DNA of 64,000 nt from the NCBI GenBank assembly GCA_964059195.1, contig CAXKWD010000001.1:120771751-120835750 (forward strand), given 5' to 3'. Shown piece by piece: positions 22,173-35,700 of the stretch. Position 1 is the first letter of the stretch; every line of letters starts with the position of its first letter. The notes under the pieces were generated by a model, which made no database searches, was not told where the DNA came from, and saw only the letters and a list, made by a program, of their open reading frames with translations. The position numbers and the translations under genes are program-made. The stretch comes from Ectobius pallidus (taxonomy: Eukaryota; Arthropoda; Insecta; Blattodea; Ectobiidae).

Positions 22173-23301
22173 CTAACCCCTTTGAAAAAGTTGAAAATCC
22201 ACCCAGAATTCGAAGAAGGCTAACCCCTTTGAAAAAGTTGAAAAATCCTCCCAGAATTCGAAGAAGGCTAACCCCTTTGAAAAAGTTGAAAAATCCACCC
22301 AGAATTCGAAGAAGGCTAACCCCTTTGAAAAAGTTGAAAAATCAACCCAGAATTTGATGAAGGCTAACCCCTTTGAAAAAGTTGAAAAATCCACCCAGAA
22401 TTCGAAGAAGGCTAACCCCTTTGAAAAAGTTGAAAACTCCACCCAGAATTCGAAGAAGGCTAACCCCTTTGAAAAAGTTGAAAAATCCACCCAGAATTCG
22501 ATGAAGGCTAACCCCTTTGAAAAAATTGAAAAATCCACCCAGAATTCGATGAAGGCTAACCCCTTTGAAAAAGTTGAAAAATCCACTCAGAATTCGAAGA
22601 AGGCTAACCCCTTTGAAAAAGTTGAAAAATCCACTCAGAATTCGAAGAAGGCTAACCCCTTTGAAAAAGTTGAAAATCCACCCAGAATTCGAAGAAGGCT
22701 AATCCCTTTGAAAAAGTTGAAAAATCCACCCAGAATTCGAAGAAGGCTAACCCCTTTGAAAAAGTTGAAAAATCCACCCAGAATTCGATGAAGGCTAACC
22801 CCTTTGAAAAAGTTGAAAAATCCACCCAGAATTCGAAGAAGGCTAACCCCTTTGAAAAAGTTGAAAAATCCACCCAGAATTCGATGAAGGCTAACCCTTT
22901 TGAAAAAGTTGAAAAATCAACCCAGAATTCGAAGAAGGCTAACCCCTTTGAAAAAGTTGAAAAATCCACCCAGAATTCAGAGAAGGCTAACCCCTTTGAA
23001 AAAGTTGAAAAATCCACTCAGAATTCGAAGAAGGCTAACCCCTTTGAAAAAGTTGAAAAATCCACCCAGAATTCGAAGAAGGCTAACCCCTTTGAAAAAG
23101 TTGAAAAATCCACTCAGAATTCGAAGAAGGCTAACCCCTTTGAAAAAGTTGAAAATCCACCCAGAATTCGAAGAAGGCTGAAAAAGTTGAAAAATCCTCC
23201 CAGAATTCGAAGAAGGCTAACCCCTTTGAAAAAGTTGAAAAATCCACCCAGAATTCGAAGAAGCTAACCCCTTTGAAAAAGTTGAAAAATCCACCCAGAA
23301 T
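22173..23301. repeat. Linker segment between HOR arrays
   Basis: This stretch contains only 48-bp monomers and several single-A losses (near 22194 and 22675). A 9-bp loss (GGCT joined to GAAAAAG) lies at 23179 and a single-G loss at 23263. Parts match 41.2-41.4 kb and 42.6-43.1 kb. I see no gene, RNA or mobile element. Confidence 0.75.
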
Positions 23302-26300
23302 TTGATGAAGGCTAACCCCTTTGAAAAAGTTGAAAAATCCACCCAGAATTCGAAGAAGGCTAACCCCTTTGAAAAAGTTGAAAAATCCACCCAGAATTCG
23401 AAGAAGGCTAACCGCTTTGAAAAAGTTGAAAAATCCACCCAGAATTCGATGAAGGCTAACCCCTTTGAAAAAATTGAAAAATCCACCCAGAATTCGATGA
23501 AGGCTAACCCCTTTGAAAAAGTTGAAAAATCCACCCAGAATACGAAGAAGGCTAACCCCTTTGAAAAAGTTGAAAAATCCACCCAGAATTCGATGAAGGC
23601 TAACCCCTTTGAAAAAGTTGAAAACTCCACCCAGAATTCGAAGAAGGCTAACCCCTTTGAAAAAGTTGAAAAATCCACCCAGAATTCGAAGAAGGCTAAC
23701 CCCTTTGAAAAAGTTGAAAAATCCACCCAGAATTCGGTGAAGGCTAACCCTTTTGAAAAAGTTGAAAAATCAACCCAGAATTCGAAGAAGGCTAACCCCT
23801 TTGAAAAAGTTCAAAAATCCACCCAGAATTCGAAGGCTAACCCCTTTGAAAAAGTTGAAAAATCCTCCCAGAATTCGAAGAAGGCTAACCCCTTTGAAAA
23901 AGTTGAAAAATCCACCCAGAATTTGATGAAAGCTAACCCCTTTGAAAAAGTTGAAAAATCCACCCAGAATTCGAAGAAGGCTAACCCCTTTGAAAAAGTT
24001 GAAAAATCCACCCAGAATTCGAAGAAGGCTAACCCCTTTGAAAAAGTTGAAAAATCCACCCAGAATTCGAAGAAGGCTAACCCCTTTGAAAAAGTTGAAA
24101 AATCCACCCAGAATTCGATGAAGGCTAACCCCTTTGAAAAAATTGAAAAATCCACCCAGAATTCGATGAAGGCTAACCCCTTTGGAAAAGTTGAAAAATC
24201 CACCCAGAATACGAAGAAGGCTAACCCCTTTGAAAAAGTTGAAAAATCCACCCAGAATTCGAAGAAGGCTAACCCCTTTGAAAAAGTTGAAAAATCCACC
24301 CAGAATTCGATGAAGGATAACCCCTTTGAAAAAGTTGAAAAATCCACCCAGAATACGAAGAAGGCTAACCCCTTTGAAAAAGTTGAAAAATCCACCCAGA
24401 ATTCGAAGAAGGCTAACCCCTTTGAAAAAGTTGAAAAATCCACCCAGAATTCGATGAAGGCTAACCCCTTTGAAAAAGTTGAAAAATCAACCCAGAATTC
24501 GAAGAAGGCTAACCCCTTTGAAAAAGTTGAAAAATCCACCCAGAATTCGAAGAAGGCTAACCCCTTTGAAAAAATTGAAAAATCCACCCAGAATTCGAAG
24601 AAGGCTAACCCCTTTGAAAAAGTTGAAAAATCCACCCAGAATTCGAAGAAGGCTAACCCCTTTGAAAAAGTTGAAAAATCCACCCAGAATTCGAAGAAGG
24701 CTAACCCCTTTGAAAAAGTTCAAAAATCCACCCAGAATTCGATGAAGGCTAACCCTTTTGAAAAAGTTGAAAAATGCACCCAGTATTCGAAAAAGTCTAA
24801 CCCCTTTGAAAAAGTTGAAAAATCCACCCAGTATTCGAAAAAGTCTAACCCCTTTGAAAAAGTTGAAAAATTCACCCAGAATTCGAAGAAGGCTAACCCC
24901 TTTGAAAAAGTTGAAAAATCCACCCAGAATTCGAAGAAGGCTAACCCCTTTGAAAAAGTTGAAAAATCCACCCAGAATTCGATGAAGGCTAACCCCTTTG
25001 AAAAAGTTGAAAAATCCACCCAGAATTCGAAGAAGGCTAACCCCTTTGAAAAAGTTGAAAAATCCACCCAGAATTCGATGAAGGCTAACCCTTTTGAAAA
25101 AGCTGAAAAATCAACCCAGAATTCGAAGAAGGCTAACCCCTTTGAAAAAGTTGAAAAATCCACCCAGAATTCGAAGAAGGCTAACCCCTTTGAAAAAGTT
25201 GAAAAATCCACCCAGAATTGGATGAAGGCTAACCCCTTTGAAAAAGTTGAAAAATCCACCCAGAATTCGAAGAAGGCTAACCCCTTTGAAAAAGTTGAAA
25301 AATCCACCCAGAATTCGAAGAAGGCTAACCCCTTTGAAAAAGTTGAAAAATCCACCCAGAATTCGATGAAGGCTAACCCCTTTGAAAAAATTGAAAAATC
25401 CACCCAGAATTCGATGAAGGCTAACCCCTTTGAAAAAGTTGAAAAACCCACCCAGAATACGAAGAAGGCTAACCCCTTTGAAAAAGTTGAAAAATCCACC
25501 CAGAATTCGATGAAGGCTAACCCCTTTGAAAAAGTTGAAAAATCCACCCAGAATTCGAAGAAGGCTAACCCCTTTAAAAAAGTTGAAAAATCCACCCAGA
25601 ATTCGAAGAAGGCTAACCGCTTTGAAAAAGTTGAAAAATCCACCCAGAATTCGAAGAAGGCTAACCCCTTTGAAAAAGTTGAAAAATCCACCCAGAATTC
25701 GAAGAAGGCTAACCCCTTTCGAAAAAGTTGAAAAATCCACCCAGAATTCGAAGAAGGCTAACCCCTTTGAAAAAGTTGAAAAATCCACTCAGAATTCGAA
25801 GAAGGCTAACCCCTTTGAAAAAGTTGAAAAATCCACCCAGTATTCGAAGAAGGCTAACCCCTTTGAAAAAGTTGAAAAATTCACCCAGAATTCGAAGAAG
25901 GCTAACCCCTTTGAAAAAGTTGAAAAATCCACCCAGATTTCGAAGAAGGCTAACCCCTTTGAAAAAGTTGAAAAATCCACCCAGAATTCGAAGGCTAACC
26001 CCTTTGAAAAAGTTGAAAAATCCACCCAGAATTCGAAGAAGGCTAACCCCTTTGAAAAAGTTGAAAAATCCACTCAGAATTCGAAGAAGGCTAACCCCTT
26101 TGAAAAAGTTGAAAAATCCACCCAGAATTCGATGAAGCCTAACCCCTTTGAAAAAGTTGAAAAATCCACCCAGAATTCGATGAAGGCTAACCCCTTTGAA
26201 AAAGTTGAAAAATCCACCCAGTATTCGAAGGCTAACCCCTTTGAAAAATCCACCCAGAATTCGAAGAAGGCTAACCCCTTTGAAAAAGTTGAAAAATCCA

Positions 26301-27593
26301 CCCAGAATTCGAAGAAGGCTAACCCCTTTGAAAAAGTTGAAAAATCCACCCAGAATACGAAGAAGGCTAACCCCTTTGAAAAAGTTGAAAAATCCACCCA
26401 GAATTCGAAGAAGGCTAACCCCTTTGAAAAAGTTGAAAAATCCACCCAGAATTCGATGAAGGCTAACCCCTTTGAAAAAGTTGAAAAATCCACCCAGAAT
26501 TCGAAGAAGGCTAACCCCTTTGAAAAAGTTGAAAAATCCACCCAGAATTCGAAGAAGGCTAACCCCTTTGAAAAAGTTGAAAAATCCACCCAGAATTCGA
26601 AGAAGGCTAACCCCTTTGAAAAAGTTGAAAAATCCACCCAGAATTCGAAGAAGGCTAACCCCTTTGAAAAAGTTGAAAAATCCACCCAGAATTCGCAGAA
26701 GGCTAACCCCTTTGAAAAAGTTGAAAAATCCACCCAGAATTCGAAGAAGGCTAACCCCTTTGAAAAAATTGAAAAATCCACCCAGAATTCGAAGAAGGCT
26801 AACCCCTTTGAAAAAGTTGAAAAATTCACACATTATTCGAAGGAGGCTAGCCCCTTTGAAAAAGTTGAAAAATCCACCCAGAATTCGAAGAAGGCTAACC
26901 CCTTTGAAAAAGTTGAAAAATCCACCCAGAATTCGAAGAAGGCTAACCCCTTTGAAAAAGTTGAAAAATCCACCCAGAATTCGATGAAGGCTAACCCTTT
27001 TGAAAAAGTTGAAAAATCCACCCAGTATTCGAAAAAGTCTAACCCCTTTGAAAAAGTTGAAAAATTCACCCAGAATTCGAAGAAGGCTAACCCCTTTGAA
27101 AAAGTTGAAAAATCCACCCAGAATTCGAAGAAGGCTAACCCCTTTGAAAAAGTTGAAAAATCCACCCAGAATTCGATGAAGGCTAACCCTTTTGAAAAAG
27201 TTGAAAAATCAACCCAGAATTCGAAGAAGGCTAACCCCTTTGAAAAAGTTGAAAAATCCACCCAGAATTCAGAGAAGGCTAACCCCTTTGAAAAAGTTGA
27301 AAAATCCACTCAGAATTCGAAGAAGGCTAACCCCTTTGAAAAAGTTGAAAAATCCACCCAGAATTCGAAGAAGGCTAACCCCTTTGAAAAAGTTGAAAAA
27401 TCCACTCAGAATTCGAAGAAGGCTAACCCCTTTGAAAAAGTTGAAAATCCACCCAGAATTCGAAGAAGGCTGAAAAAGTTGAAAAATCCTCCCAGAATTC
27501 GAAGAAGGCTAACCCCTTTGAAAAAGTTGAAAAATCCACCCAGAATTCGAAGAAGCTAACCCCTTTGAAAAAGTTGAAAAATCCACCCAGAAT
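23302..27593. repeat. 4292-bp HOR unit, copy 1
   Basis: The unit starts at TTTGATGAAGGCT and is repeated with the same variant series from 27594 (partial), 28447 and 32739. Markers inside are ACCGCTTTG near 23413, CTTTGGAAAAG near 24184, AATTGGATG near 25219, the inserted C at 25720, the 9-bp loss at 26240, a clustered ACACATTATTCG change near 26828, and the GGCT-GAAAAAG 9-bp loss at 27471. The length is 90 monomers minus 28 bp. The carried indels (three 3-bp losses, two 9-bp losses, three single-base losses, one single-base gain) give exactly -28. Confidence 0.85.
25720..25720. other. Inserted C after CCCTTT, five copies
   Basis: CCCTTTGAAAAAG becomes CCCTTTCGAAAAAG, adding a TTCGAA palindrome and a CpG. 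Copies are at 25720, 30865, 35157, 46238 and 51825, all in 4292-bp or 5-kb units. It changes the plus reading frame by one base. Confidence 0.9.
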
Positions 27594-28446
27594 TTGATGA
27601 AGGCTAACCCCTTTGAAAAAGTTGAAAAATCCACCCAGAATTCGAAGAAGGCTAACCCCTTTGAAAAAGTTGAAAAATCCACCCAGAATTCGAAGAAGGC
27701 TAACCCCTTTGAAAAAGTTGAAAAATCCACCCAGAATTCGATGAAGGCTAACCCCTTTGAAAAAATTGAAAAATCCACCCAGAATTCGATGAAGGCTAAC
27801 CCCTTTGAAAAAGTTGAAAAATCCACCCAGAATACGAAGAAGGCTAACCCCTTTGAAAAAGTTGAAAAATCCACCCAGAATTCGATGAAGGCTAACCCCT
27901 TTGAAAAAGTTGAAAACTCCACCCAGAATTCGAAGAAGGCTAACCCCTTTGAAAAAGTTGAAAAATCCACCCAGAATTCGAAGAAGGCTAACCCCTTTGA
28001 AAAAGTTGAAAAATCCACCCAGAATTCGATGAAGGCTAACCCTTTTGAAAAAGTTGAAAAATCAACCCAGAATTCGAAGAAGGCTAACCCCTTTGAAAAA
28101 GTTGAAAAATCCACCCAGAATTCAGAGAAGGCTAACCCCTTTGAAAAAGTTGAAAAATCCACTCAGAATTCGAAGAAGGCTAACCCCTTTGAAAAAGTTG
28201 AAAAATCCACCCAGAATTCGAAGAAGGCTAACCCCTTTGAAAAAGTTGAAAAATCCACTCAGAATTCGAAGAAGGCTAACCCCTTTGAAAAAGTTGAAAA
28301 TCCACCCAGAATTCGAAGAAGGCTGAAAAAGTTGAAAAATCCTCCCAGAATTCGAAGAAGGCTAACCCCTTTGAAAAAGTTGAAAAATCCACCCAGAATT
28401 CGAAGAAGCTAACCCCTTTGAAAAAGTTGAAAAATCCACCCAGAAT
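27594..28446. repeat. 853-bp partial HOR unit between two full units
   Basis: The segment begins like a 4292-bp unit, then jumps to that unit's last part and ends with the same GGCT-GAAAAAG (28324) and single-G (28408) losses. Its length is 18 monomers minus 11 bp, equal to its own indels (9+1+1). The internal switch lies near 28.03 kb, where TTCGATGAAGGCTAACCCTT appears in place of the TTCGGTG seen at the same place in full units. It is best read as a unit that has lost about 3.4 kb by unequal exchange. Confidence 0.82.
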
Positions 28447-31400
28447 TTGATGAAGGCTAACCCCTTTGAAAAAGTTGAAAAATCCACCCAGAATTCGAAG
28501 AAGGCTAACCCCTTTGAAAAAGTTGAAAAATCCACCCAGAATTCGAAGAAGGCTAACCGCTTTGAAAAAGTTGAAAAATCCACCCAGAATTCGATGAAGG
28601 CTAACCCCTTTGAAAAAATTGAAAAATCCACCCAGAATTCGATGAAGGCTAACCCCTTTGAAAAAGTTGAAAAATCCACCCAGAATACGAAGAAGGCTAA
28701 CCCCTTTGAAAAAGTTGAAAAATCCACCCAGAATTCGATGAAGGCTAACCCCTTTGAAAAAGTTGAAAACTCCACCCAGAATTCGAAGAAGGCTAACCCC
28801 TTTGAAAAAGTTGAAAAATCCACCCAGAATTCGAAGAAGGCTAACCCCTTTGAAAAAGTTGAAAAATCCACCCAGAATTCGGTGAAGGCTAACCCTTTTG
28901 AAAAAGTTGAAAAATCAACCCAGAATTCGAAGAAGGCTAACCCCTTTGAAAAAGTTCAAAAATCCACCCAGAATTCGAAGGCTAACCCCTTTGAAAAAGT
29001 TGAAAAATCCTCCCAGAATTCGAAGAAGGCTAACCCCTTTGAAAAAGTTGAAAAATCCACCCAGAATTTGATGAAAGCTAACCCCTTTGAAAAAGTTGAA
29101 AAATCCACCCAGAATTCGAAGAAGGCTAACCCCTTTGAAAAAGTTGAAAAATCCACCCAGAATTCGAAGAAGGCTAACCCCTTTGAAAAAGTTGAAAAAT
29201 CCACCCAGAATTCGAAGAAGGCTAACCCCTTTGAAAAAGTTGAAAAATCCACCCAGAATTCGATGAAGGCTAACCCCTTTGAAAAAATTGAAAAATCCAC
29301 CCAGAATTCGATGAAGGCTAACCCCTTTGGAAAAGTTGAAAAATCCACCCAGAATACGAAGAAGGCTAACCCCTTTGAAAAAGTTGAAAAATCCACCCAG
29401 AATTCGAAGAAGGCTAACCCCTTTGAAAAAGTTGAAAAATCCACCCAGAATTCGATGAAGGATAACCCCTTTGAAAAAGTTGAAAAATCCACCCAGAATA
29501 CGAAGAAGGCTAACCCCTTTGAAAAAGTTGAAAAATCCACCCAGAATTCGAAGAAGGCTAACCCCTTTGAAAAAGTTGAAAAATCCACCCAGAATTCGAT
29601 GAAGGCTAACCCCTTTGAAAAAGTTGAAAAATCAACCCAGAATTCGAAGAAGGCTAACCCCTTTGAAAAAGTTGAAAAATCCACCCAGAATTCGAAGAAG
29701 GCTAACCCCTTTGAAAAAATTGAAAAATCCACCCAGAATTCGAAGAAGGCTAACCCCTTTGAAAAAGTTGAAAAATCCACCCAGAATTCGAAGAAGGCTA
29801 ACCCCTTTGAAAAAGTTGAAAAATCCACCCAGAATTCGAAGAAGGCTAACCCCTTTGAAAAAGTTCAAAAATCCACCCAGAATTCGATGAAGGCTAACCC
29901 TTTTGAAAAAGTTGAAAAATGCACCCAGTATTCGAAAAAGTCTAACCCCTTTGATAAAGTTGAAAAATCCACCCAGTATTCGAAAAAGTCTAACCCCTTT
30001 GAAAAAGTTGAAAAATTCACCCAGAATTCGAAGAAGGCTAACCCCTTTGAAAAAGTTGAAAAATCCACCCAGAATTCGAAGAAGGCTAACCCCTTTGAAA
30101 AAGTTGAAAAATCCACCCAGAATTCGATGAAGGCTAACCCCTTTGAAAAAGTTGAAAAATCCACCCAGAATTCGAAGAAGGCTAACCCCTTTGAAAAAGT
30201 TGAAAAATCCACCCAGAATTCGATGAAGGCTAACCCTTTTGAAAAAGCTGAAAAATCAACCCAGAATTCGAAGAAGGCTAACCCCTTTGAAAAAGTTGAA
30301 AAATCCACCCAGAATTCGAAGAAGGCTAACCCCTTTGAAAAAGTTGAAAAATCCACCCAGAATTGGATGAAGGCTAACCCCTTTGAAAAAGTTGAAAAAT
30401 CCACCCAGAATTCGAAGAAGGCTAACCCCTTTGAAAAAGTTGAAAAATCCACCCAGAATTCGAAGAAGGCTAACCCCTTTGAAAAAGTTGAAAAATCCAC
30501 CCAGAATTCGATGAAGGCTAACCCCTTTGAAAAAATTGAAAAATCCACCCAGAATTCGATGAAGGCTAACCCCTTTGAAAAAGTTGAAAAACCCACCCAG
30601 AATACGAAGAAGGCTAACCCCTTTGAAAAAGTTGAAAAATCCACCCAGAATTCGATGAAGGCTAACCCCTTTGAAAAAGTTGAAAAATCCACCCAGAATT
30701 CGAAGAAGGCTAACCCCTTTAAAAAAGTTGAAAAATCCACCCAGAATTCGAAGAAGGCTAACCGCTTTGAAAAAGTTGAAAAATCCACCCAGAATTCGAA
30801 GAAGGCTAACCCCTTTGAAAAAGTTGAAAAATCCACCCAGAATTCGAAGAAGGCTAACCCCTTTCGAAAAAGTTGAAAAATCCACCCAGAATTCGAAGAA
30901 GGCTAACCCCTTTGAAAAAGTTGAAAAATCCACTCAGAATTCGAAGAAGGCTAACCCCTTTGAAAAAGTTGAAAAATCCACCCAGTATTCGAAGAAGGCT
31001 AACCCCTTTGAAAAAGTTGAAAAATTCACCCAGAATTCGAAGAAGGCTAACCCCTTTGAAAAAGTTGAAAAATCCACCCAGATTTCGAAGAAGGCTAACC
31101 CCTTTGAAAAAGTTGAAAAATCCACCCAGAATTCGAAGGCTAACCCCTTTGAAAAAGTTGAAAAATCCACCCAGAATTCGAAGAAGGCTAACCCCTTTGA
31201 AAAAGTTGAAAAATCCACTCAGAATTCGAAGAAGGCTAACCCCTTTGAAAAAGTTGAAAAATCCACCCAGAATTCGATGAAGCCTAACCCCTTTGAAAAA
31301 GTTGAAAAATCCACCCAGAATTCGATGAAGGCTAACCCCTTTGAAAAAGTTGAAAAATCCACCCAGTATTCGAAGGCTAACCCCTTTGAAAAATCCACCC

Positions 31401-32738
31401 AGAATTCGAAGAAGGCTAACCCCTTTGAAAAAGTTGAAAAATCCACCCAGAATTCGAAGAAGGCTAACCCCTTTGAAAAAGTTGAAAAATCCACCCAGAA
31501 TACGAAGAAGGCTAACCCCTTTGAAAAAGTTGAAAAATCCACCCAGAATTCGAAGAAGGCTAACCCCTTTGAAAAAGTTGAAAAATCCACCCAGAATTCG
31601 ATGAAGGCTAACCCCTTTGAAAAAGTTGAAAAATCCACCCAGAATTCGAAGAAGGCTAACCCCTTTGAAAAAGTTGAAAAATCCACCCAGAATTCGAAGA
31701 AGGCTAACCCCTTTGAAAAAGTTGAAAAATCCACCCAGAATTCGAAGAAGGCTAACCCCTTTGAAAAAGTTGAAAAATCCACCCAGAATTCGAAGAAGGC
31801 TAACCCCTTTGAAAAAGTTGAAAAATCCACCCAGAATTCGCAGAAGGCTAACCCCTTTGAAAAAGTTGAAAAATCCACCCAGAATTCGAAGAAGGCTAAC
31901 CCCTTTGAAAAAATTGAAAAATCCACCCAGAATTCGAAGAAGGCTAACCCCTTTGAAAAAGTTGAAAAATTCACACATTATTCGAAGGAGGCTAGCCCCT
32001 TTGAAAAAGTTGAAAAATCCACCCAGAATTCGAAGAAGGCTAACCCCTTTGAAAAAGTTGAAAAATCCACCCAGAATTCGAAGAAGGCTAACCCCTTTGA
32101 AAAAGTTGAAAAATCCACCCAGAATTCGATGAAGGCTAACCCTTTTGAAAAAGTTGAAAAATCCACCCAGTATTCGAAAAAGTCTAACCCCTTTGAAAAA
32201 GTTGAAAAATTCACCCAGAATTCGAAGAAGGCTAACCCCTTTGAAAAAGTTGAAAAATCCACCCAGAATTCGAAGAAGGCTAACCCCTTTGAAAAAGTTG
32301 AAAAATCCACCCAGAATTCGATGAAGGCTAACCCTTTTGAAAAAGTTGAAAAATCAACCCAGAATTCGAAGAAGGCTAACCCCTTTGAAAAAGTTGAAAA
32401 ATCCACCCAGAATTCAGAGAAGGCTAACCCCTTTGAAAAAGTTGAAAAATCCACTCAGAATTCGAAGAAGGCTAACCCCTTTGAAAAAGTTGAAAAATCC
32501 ACCCAGAATTCGAAGAAGGCTAACCCCTTTGAAAAAGTTGAAAAATCCACTCAGAATTCGAAGAAGGCTAACCCCTTTGAAAAAGTTGAAAATCCACCCA
32601 GAATTCGAAGAAGGCTGAAAAAGTTGAAAAATCCTCCCAGAATTCGAAGAAGGCTAACCCCTTTGAAAAAGTTGAAAAATCCACCCAGAATTCGAAGAAG
32701 CTAACCCCTTTGAAAAAGTTGAAAAATCCACCCAGAAT
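28447..32738. repeat. 4292-bp HOR unit, copy 2
   Basis: This copy lies 5145 bp (4292 + 853) from copy 1. It shares with copy 1, but not copy 3, ACCGCTTTG (28558), CTTTGGAAAAG (29329) and the ACACATTATTCG cluster (near 31973). It has a private TTTGATAAAG near 29953. The inserted C is at 30865 and the 9-bp loss at 31385. Copies 1 and 2 are therefore closest relatives. Confidence 0.85.
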
Positions 32739-35700
32739 TTGATGAAGGCTAACCCCTTTGAAAAAGTTGAAAAATCCACCCAGAATTCGAAGAAGGCTAA
32801 CCCCTTTGAAAAAGTTGAAAAATCCACCCAGAATTCGAAGAAGGCTAACCCCTTTGAAAAAGTTGAAAAATCCACCCAGAATTCGATGAAGGCTAACCCC
32901 TTTGAAAAAATTGAAAAATCCACCCAGAATTCGATGAAGGCTAACCCCTTTGAAAAAGTTGAAAAATCCACCCAGAATACGAAGAAGGCTAACCCCTTTG
33001 AAAAAGTTGAAAAATCCACCCAGAATTCGATGAAGGCTAACCCCTTTGAAAAAGTTGAAAACTCCACCCAGAATTCGAAGAAGGCTAACCCCTTTGAAAA
33101 AGTTGAAAAATCCACCCAGAATTCGAAGAAGGCTAACCCCTTTGAAAAAGTTGAAAAATCCACCCAGAATTCGGTGAAGGCTAACCCTTTTGAAAAAGTT
33201 GAAAAATCAACCCAGAATTCGAAGAAGGCTAACCCCTTTGAAAAAGTTCAAAAATCCACCCAGAATTCGAAGGCTAACCCCTTTGAAAAAGTTGAAAAAT
33301 CCTCCCAGAATTCGAAGAAGGCTAACCCCTTTGAAAAAGTTGAAAAATCCACCCAGAATTTGATGAAAGCTAACCCCTTTGAAAAAGTTGAAAAATCCAC
33401 CCAGAATTCGAAGAAGGCTAACCCCTTTGAAAAAGTTGAAAAATCCACCCAGAATTCGAAGAAGGCTAACCCCTTTGAAAAAGTTGAAAAATCCACCCAG
33501 AATTCGAAGAAGGCTAACCCCTTTGAAAAAGTTGAAAAATCCACCCAGAATTCGATGAAGGCTAACCCCTTTGAAAAAATTGAAAAATCCACCCAGAATT
33601 CGATGAAGGCTAACCCCTTTGAAAAAGTTGAAAAATCCACCCAGAATACGAAGAAGGCTAACCCCTTTGAAAAAGTTGAAAAATCCACCCAGAATTCGAA
33701 GAAGGCTAACCCCTTTGAAAAAGTTGAAAAATCCACCCAGAATTCGATGAAGGATAACCCCTTTGAAAAAGTTGAAAAATCCACCCAGAATACGAAGAAG
33801 GCTAACCCCTTTGAAAAAGTTGAAAAATCCACCCAGAATTCGAAGAAGGCTAACCCCTTTGAAAAAGTTGAAAAATCCACCCAGAATTCGATGAAGGCTA
33901 ACCCCTTTGAAAAAGTTGAAAAATCAACCCAGAATTCGAAGAAGGCTAACCCCTTTGAAAAAGTTGAAAAATCCACCCAGAATTCGAAGAAGGCTAACCC
34001 CTTTGAAAAAATTGAAAAATCCACCCAGAATTCGAAGAAGGCTAACCCCTTTGAAAAAGTTGAAAAATCCACCCAGAATTCGAAGAAGGCTAACCCCTTT
34101 GAAAAAGTTGAAAAATCCACCCAGAATTCGAAGAAGGCTAACCCCTTTGAAAAAGTTCAAAAATCCACCCAGAATTCGATGAAGGCTAACCCTTTTGAAA
34201 AAGTTGAAAAATGCACCCAGTATTCGAAAAAGTCTAACCCCTTTGAAAAAGTTGAAAAATCCACCCAGTATTCGAAAAAGTCTAACCCCTTTGAAAAAGT
34301 TGAAAAATTCACCCAGAATTCGAAGAAGGCTAACCCCTTTGAAAAAGTTGAAAAATCCACCCAGAATTCGAAGAAGGCTAACCCCTTTGAAAAAGTTGAA
34401 AAATCCACCCAGAATTCGATGAAGGCTAACCCCTTTGAAAAAGTTGAAAAATCCACCCAGAATTCGAAGAAGGCTAACCCCTTTGAAAAAGTTGAAAAAT
34501 CCACCCAGAATTCGATGAAGGCTAACCCTTTTGAAAAAGCTGAAAAATCAACCCAGAATTCGAAGAAGGCTAACCCCTTTGAAAAAGTTGAAAAATCCAC
34601 CCAGAATTCGAAGAAGGCTAACCCCTTTGAAAAAGTTGAAAAATCCACCCAGAATTGGATGAAGGCTAACCCCTTTGAAAAAGTTGAAAAATCCACCCAG
34701 AATTCGAAGAAGGCTAACCCCTTTGAAAAAGTTGAAAAATCCACCCAGAATTCGAAGAAGGCTAACCCCTTTGAAAAAGTTGAAAAATCCACCCAGAATT
34801 CGATGAAGGCTAACCCCTTTGAAAAAATTGAAAAATCCACCCAGAATTCGATGAAGGCTAACCCCTTTGAAAAAGTTGAAAAACCCACCCAGAATACGAA
34901 GAAGGCTAACCCCTTTGAAAAAGTTGAAAAATCCACCCAGAATTCGATGAAGGCTAACCCCTTTGAAAAAGTTGAAAAATCCACCCAGAATTCGAAGAAG
35001 GCTAACCCCTTTAAAAAAGTTGAAAAATCCACCCAGAATTCGAAGAAGGCTAACCGCTTTGAAAAAGTTGAAAAATCCACCCAGAATTCGAAGAAGGCTA
35101 ACCCCTTTGAAAAAGTTGAAAAATCCACCCAGAATTCGAAGAAGGCTAACCCCTTTCGAAAAAGTTGAAAAATCCACCCAGAATTCGAAGAAGGCTAACC
35201 CCTTTGAAAAAGTTGAAAAATCCACTCAGAATTCGAAGAAGGCTAACCCCTTTGAAAAAGTTGAAAAATCCACCCAGTATTCGAAGAAGGCTAACCCCTT
35301 TGAAAAAGTTGAAAAATTCACCCAGAATTCGAAGAAGGCTAACCCCTTTGAAAAAGTTGAAAAATCCACCCAGATTTCGAAGAAGGCTAACCCCTTTGAA
35401 AAAGTTGAAAAATCCACCCAGAATTCGAAGGCTAACCCCTTTGAAAAAGTTGAAAAATCCACCCAGAATTCGAAGAAGGCTAACCCCTTTGAAAAAGTTG
35501 AAAAATCCACTCAGAATTCGAAGAAGGCTAACCCCTTTGAAAAAGTTGAAAAATCCACCCAGAATTCGATGAAGGCTAACCCCTTTGAAAAAGTTGAAAA
35601 ATCCACCCAGTATTCGAAGGCTAACCCCTTTGAAAAATCCACCCAGAATTCGAAGAAGGCTAACCCCTTTGAAAAAGTTGAAAAATCCACCCAGAATTCG

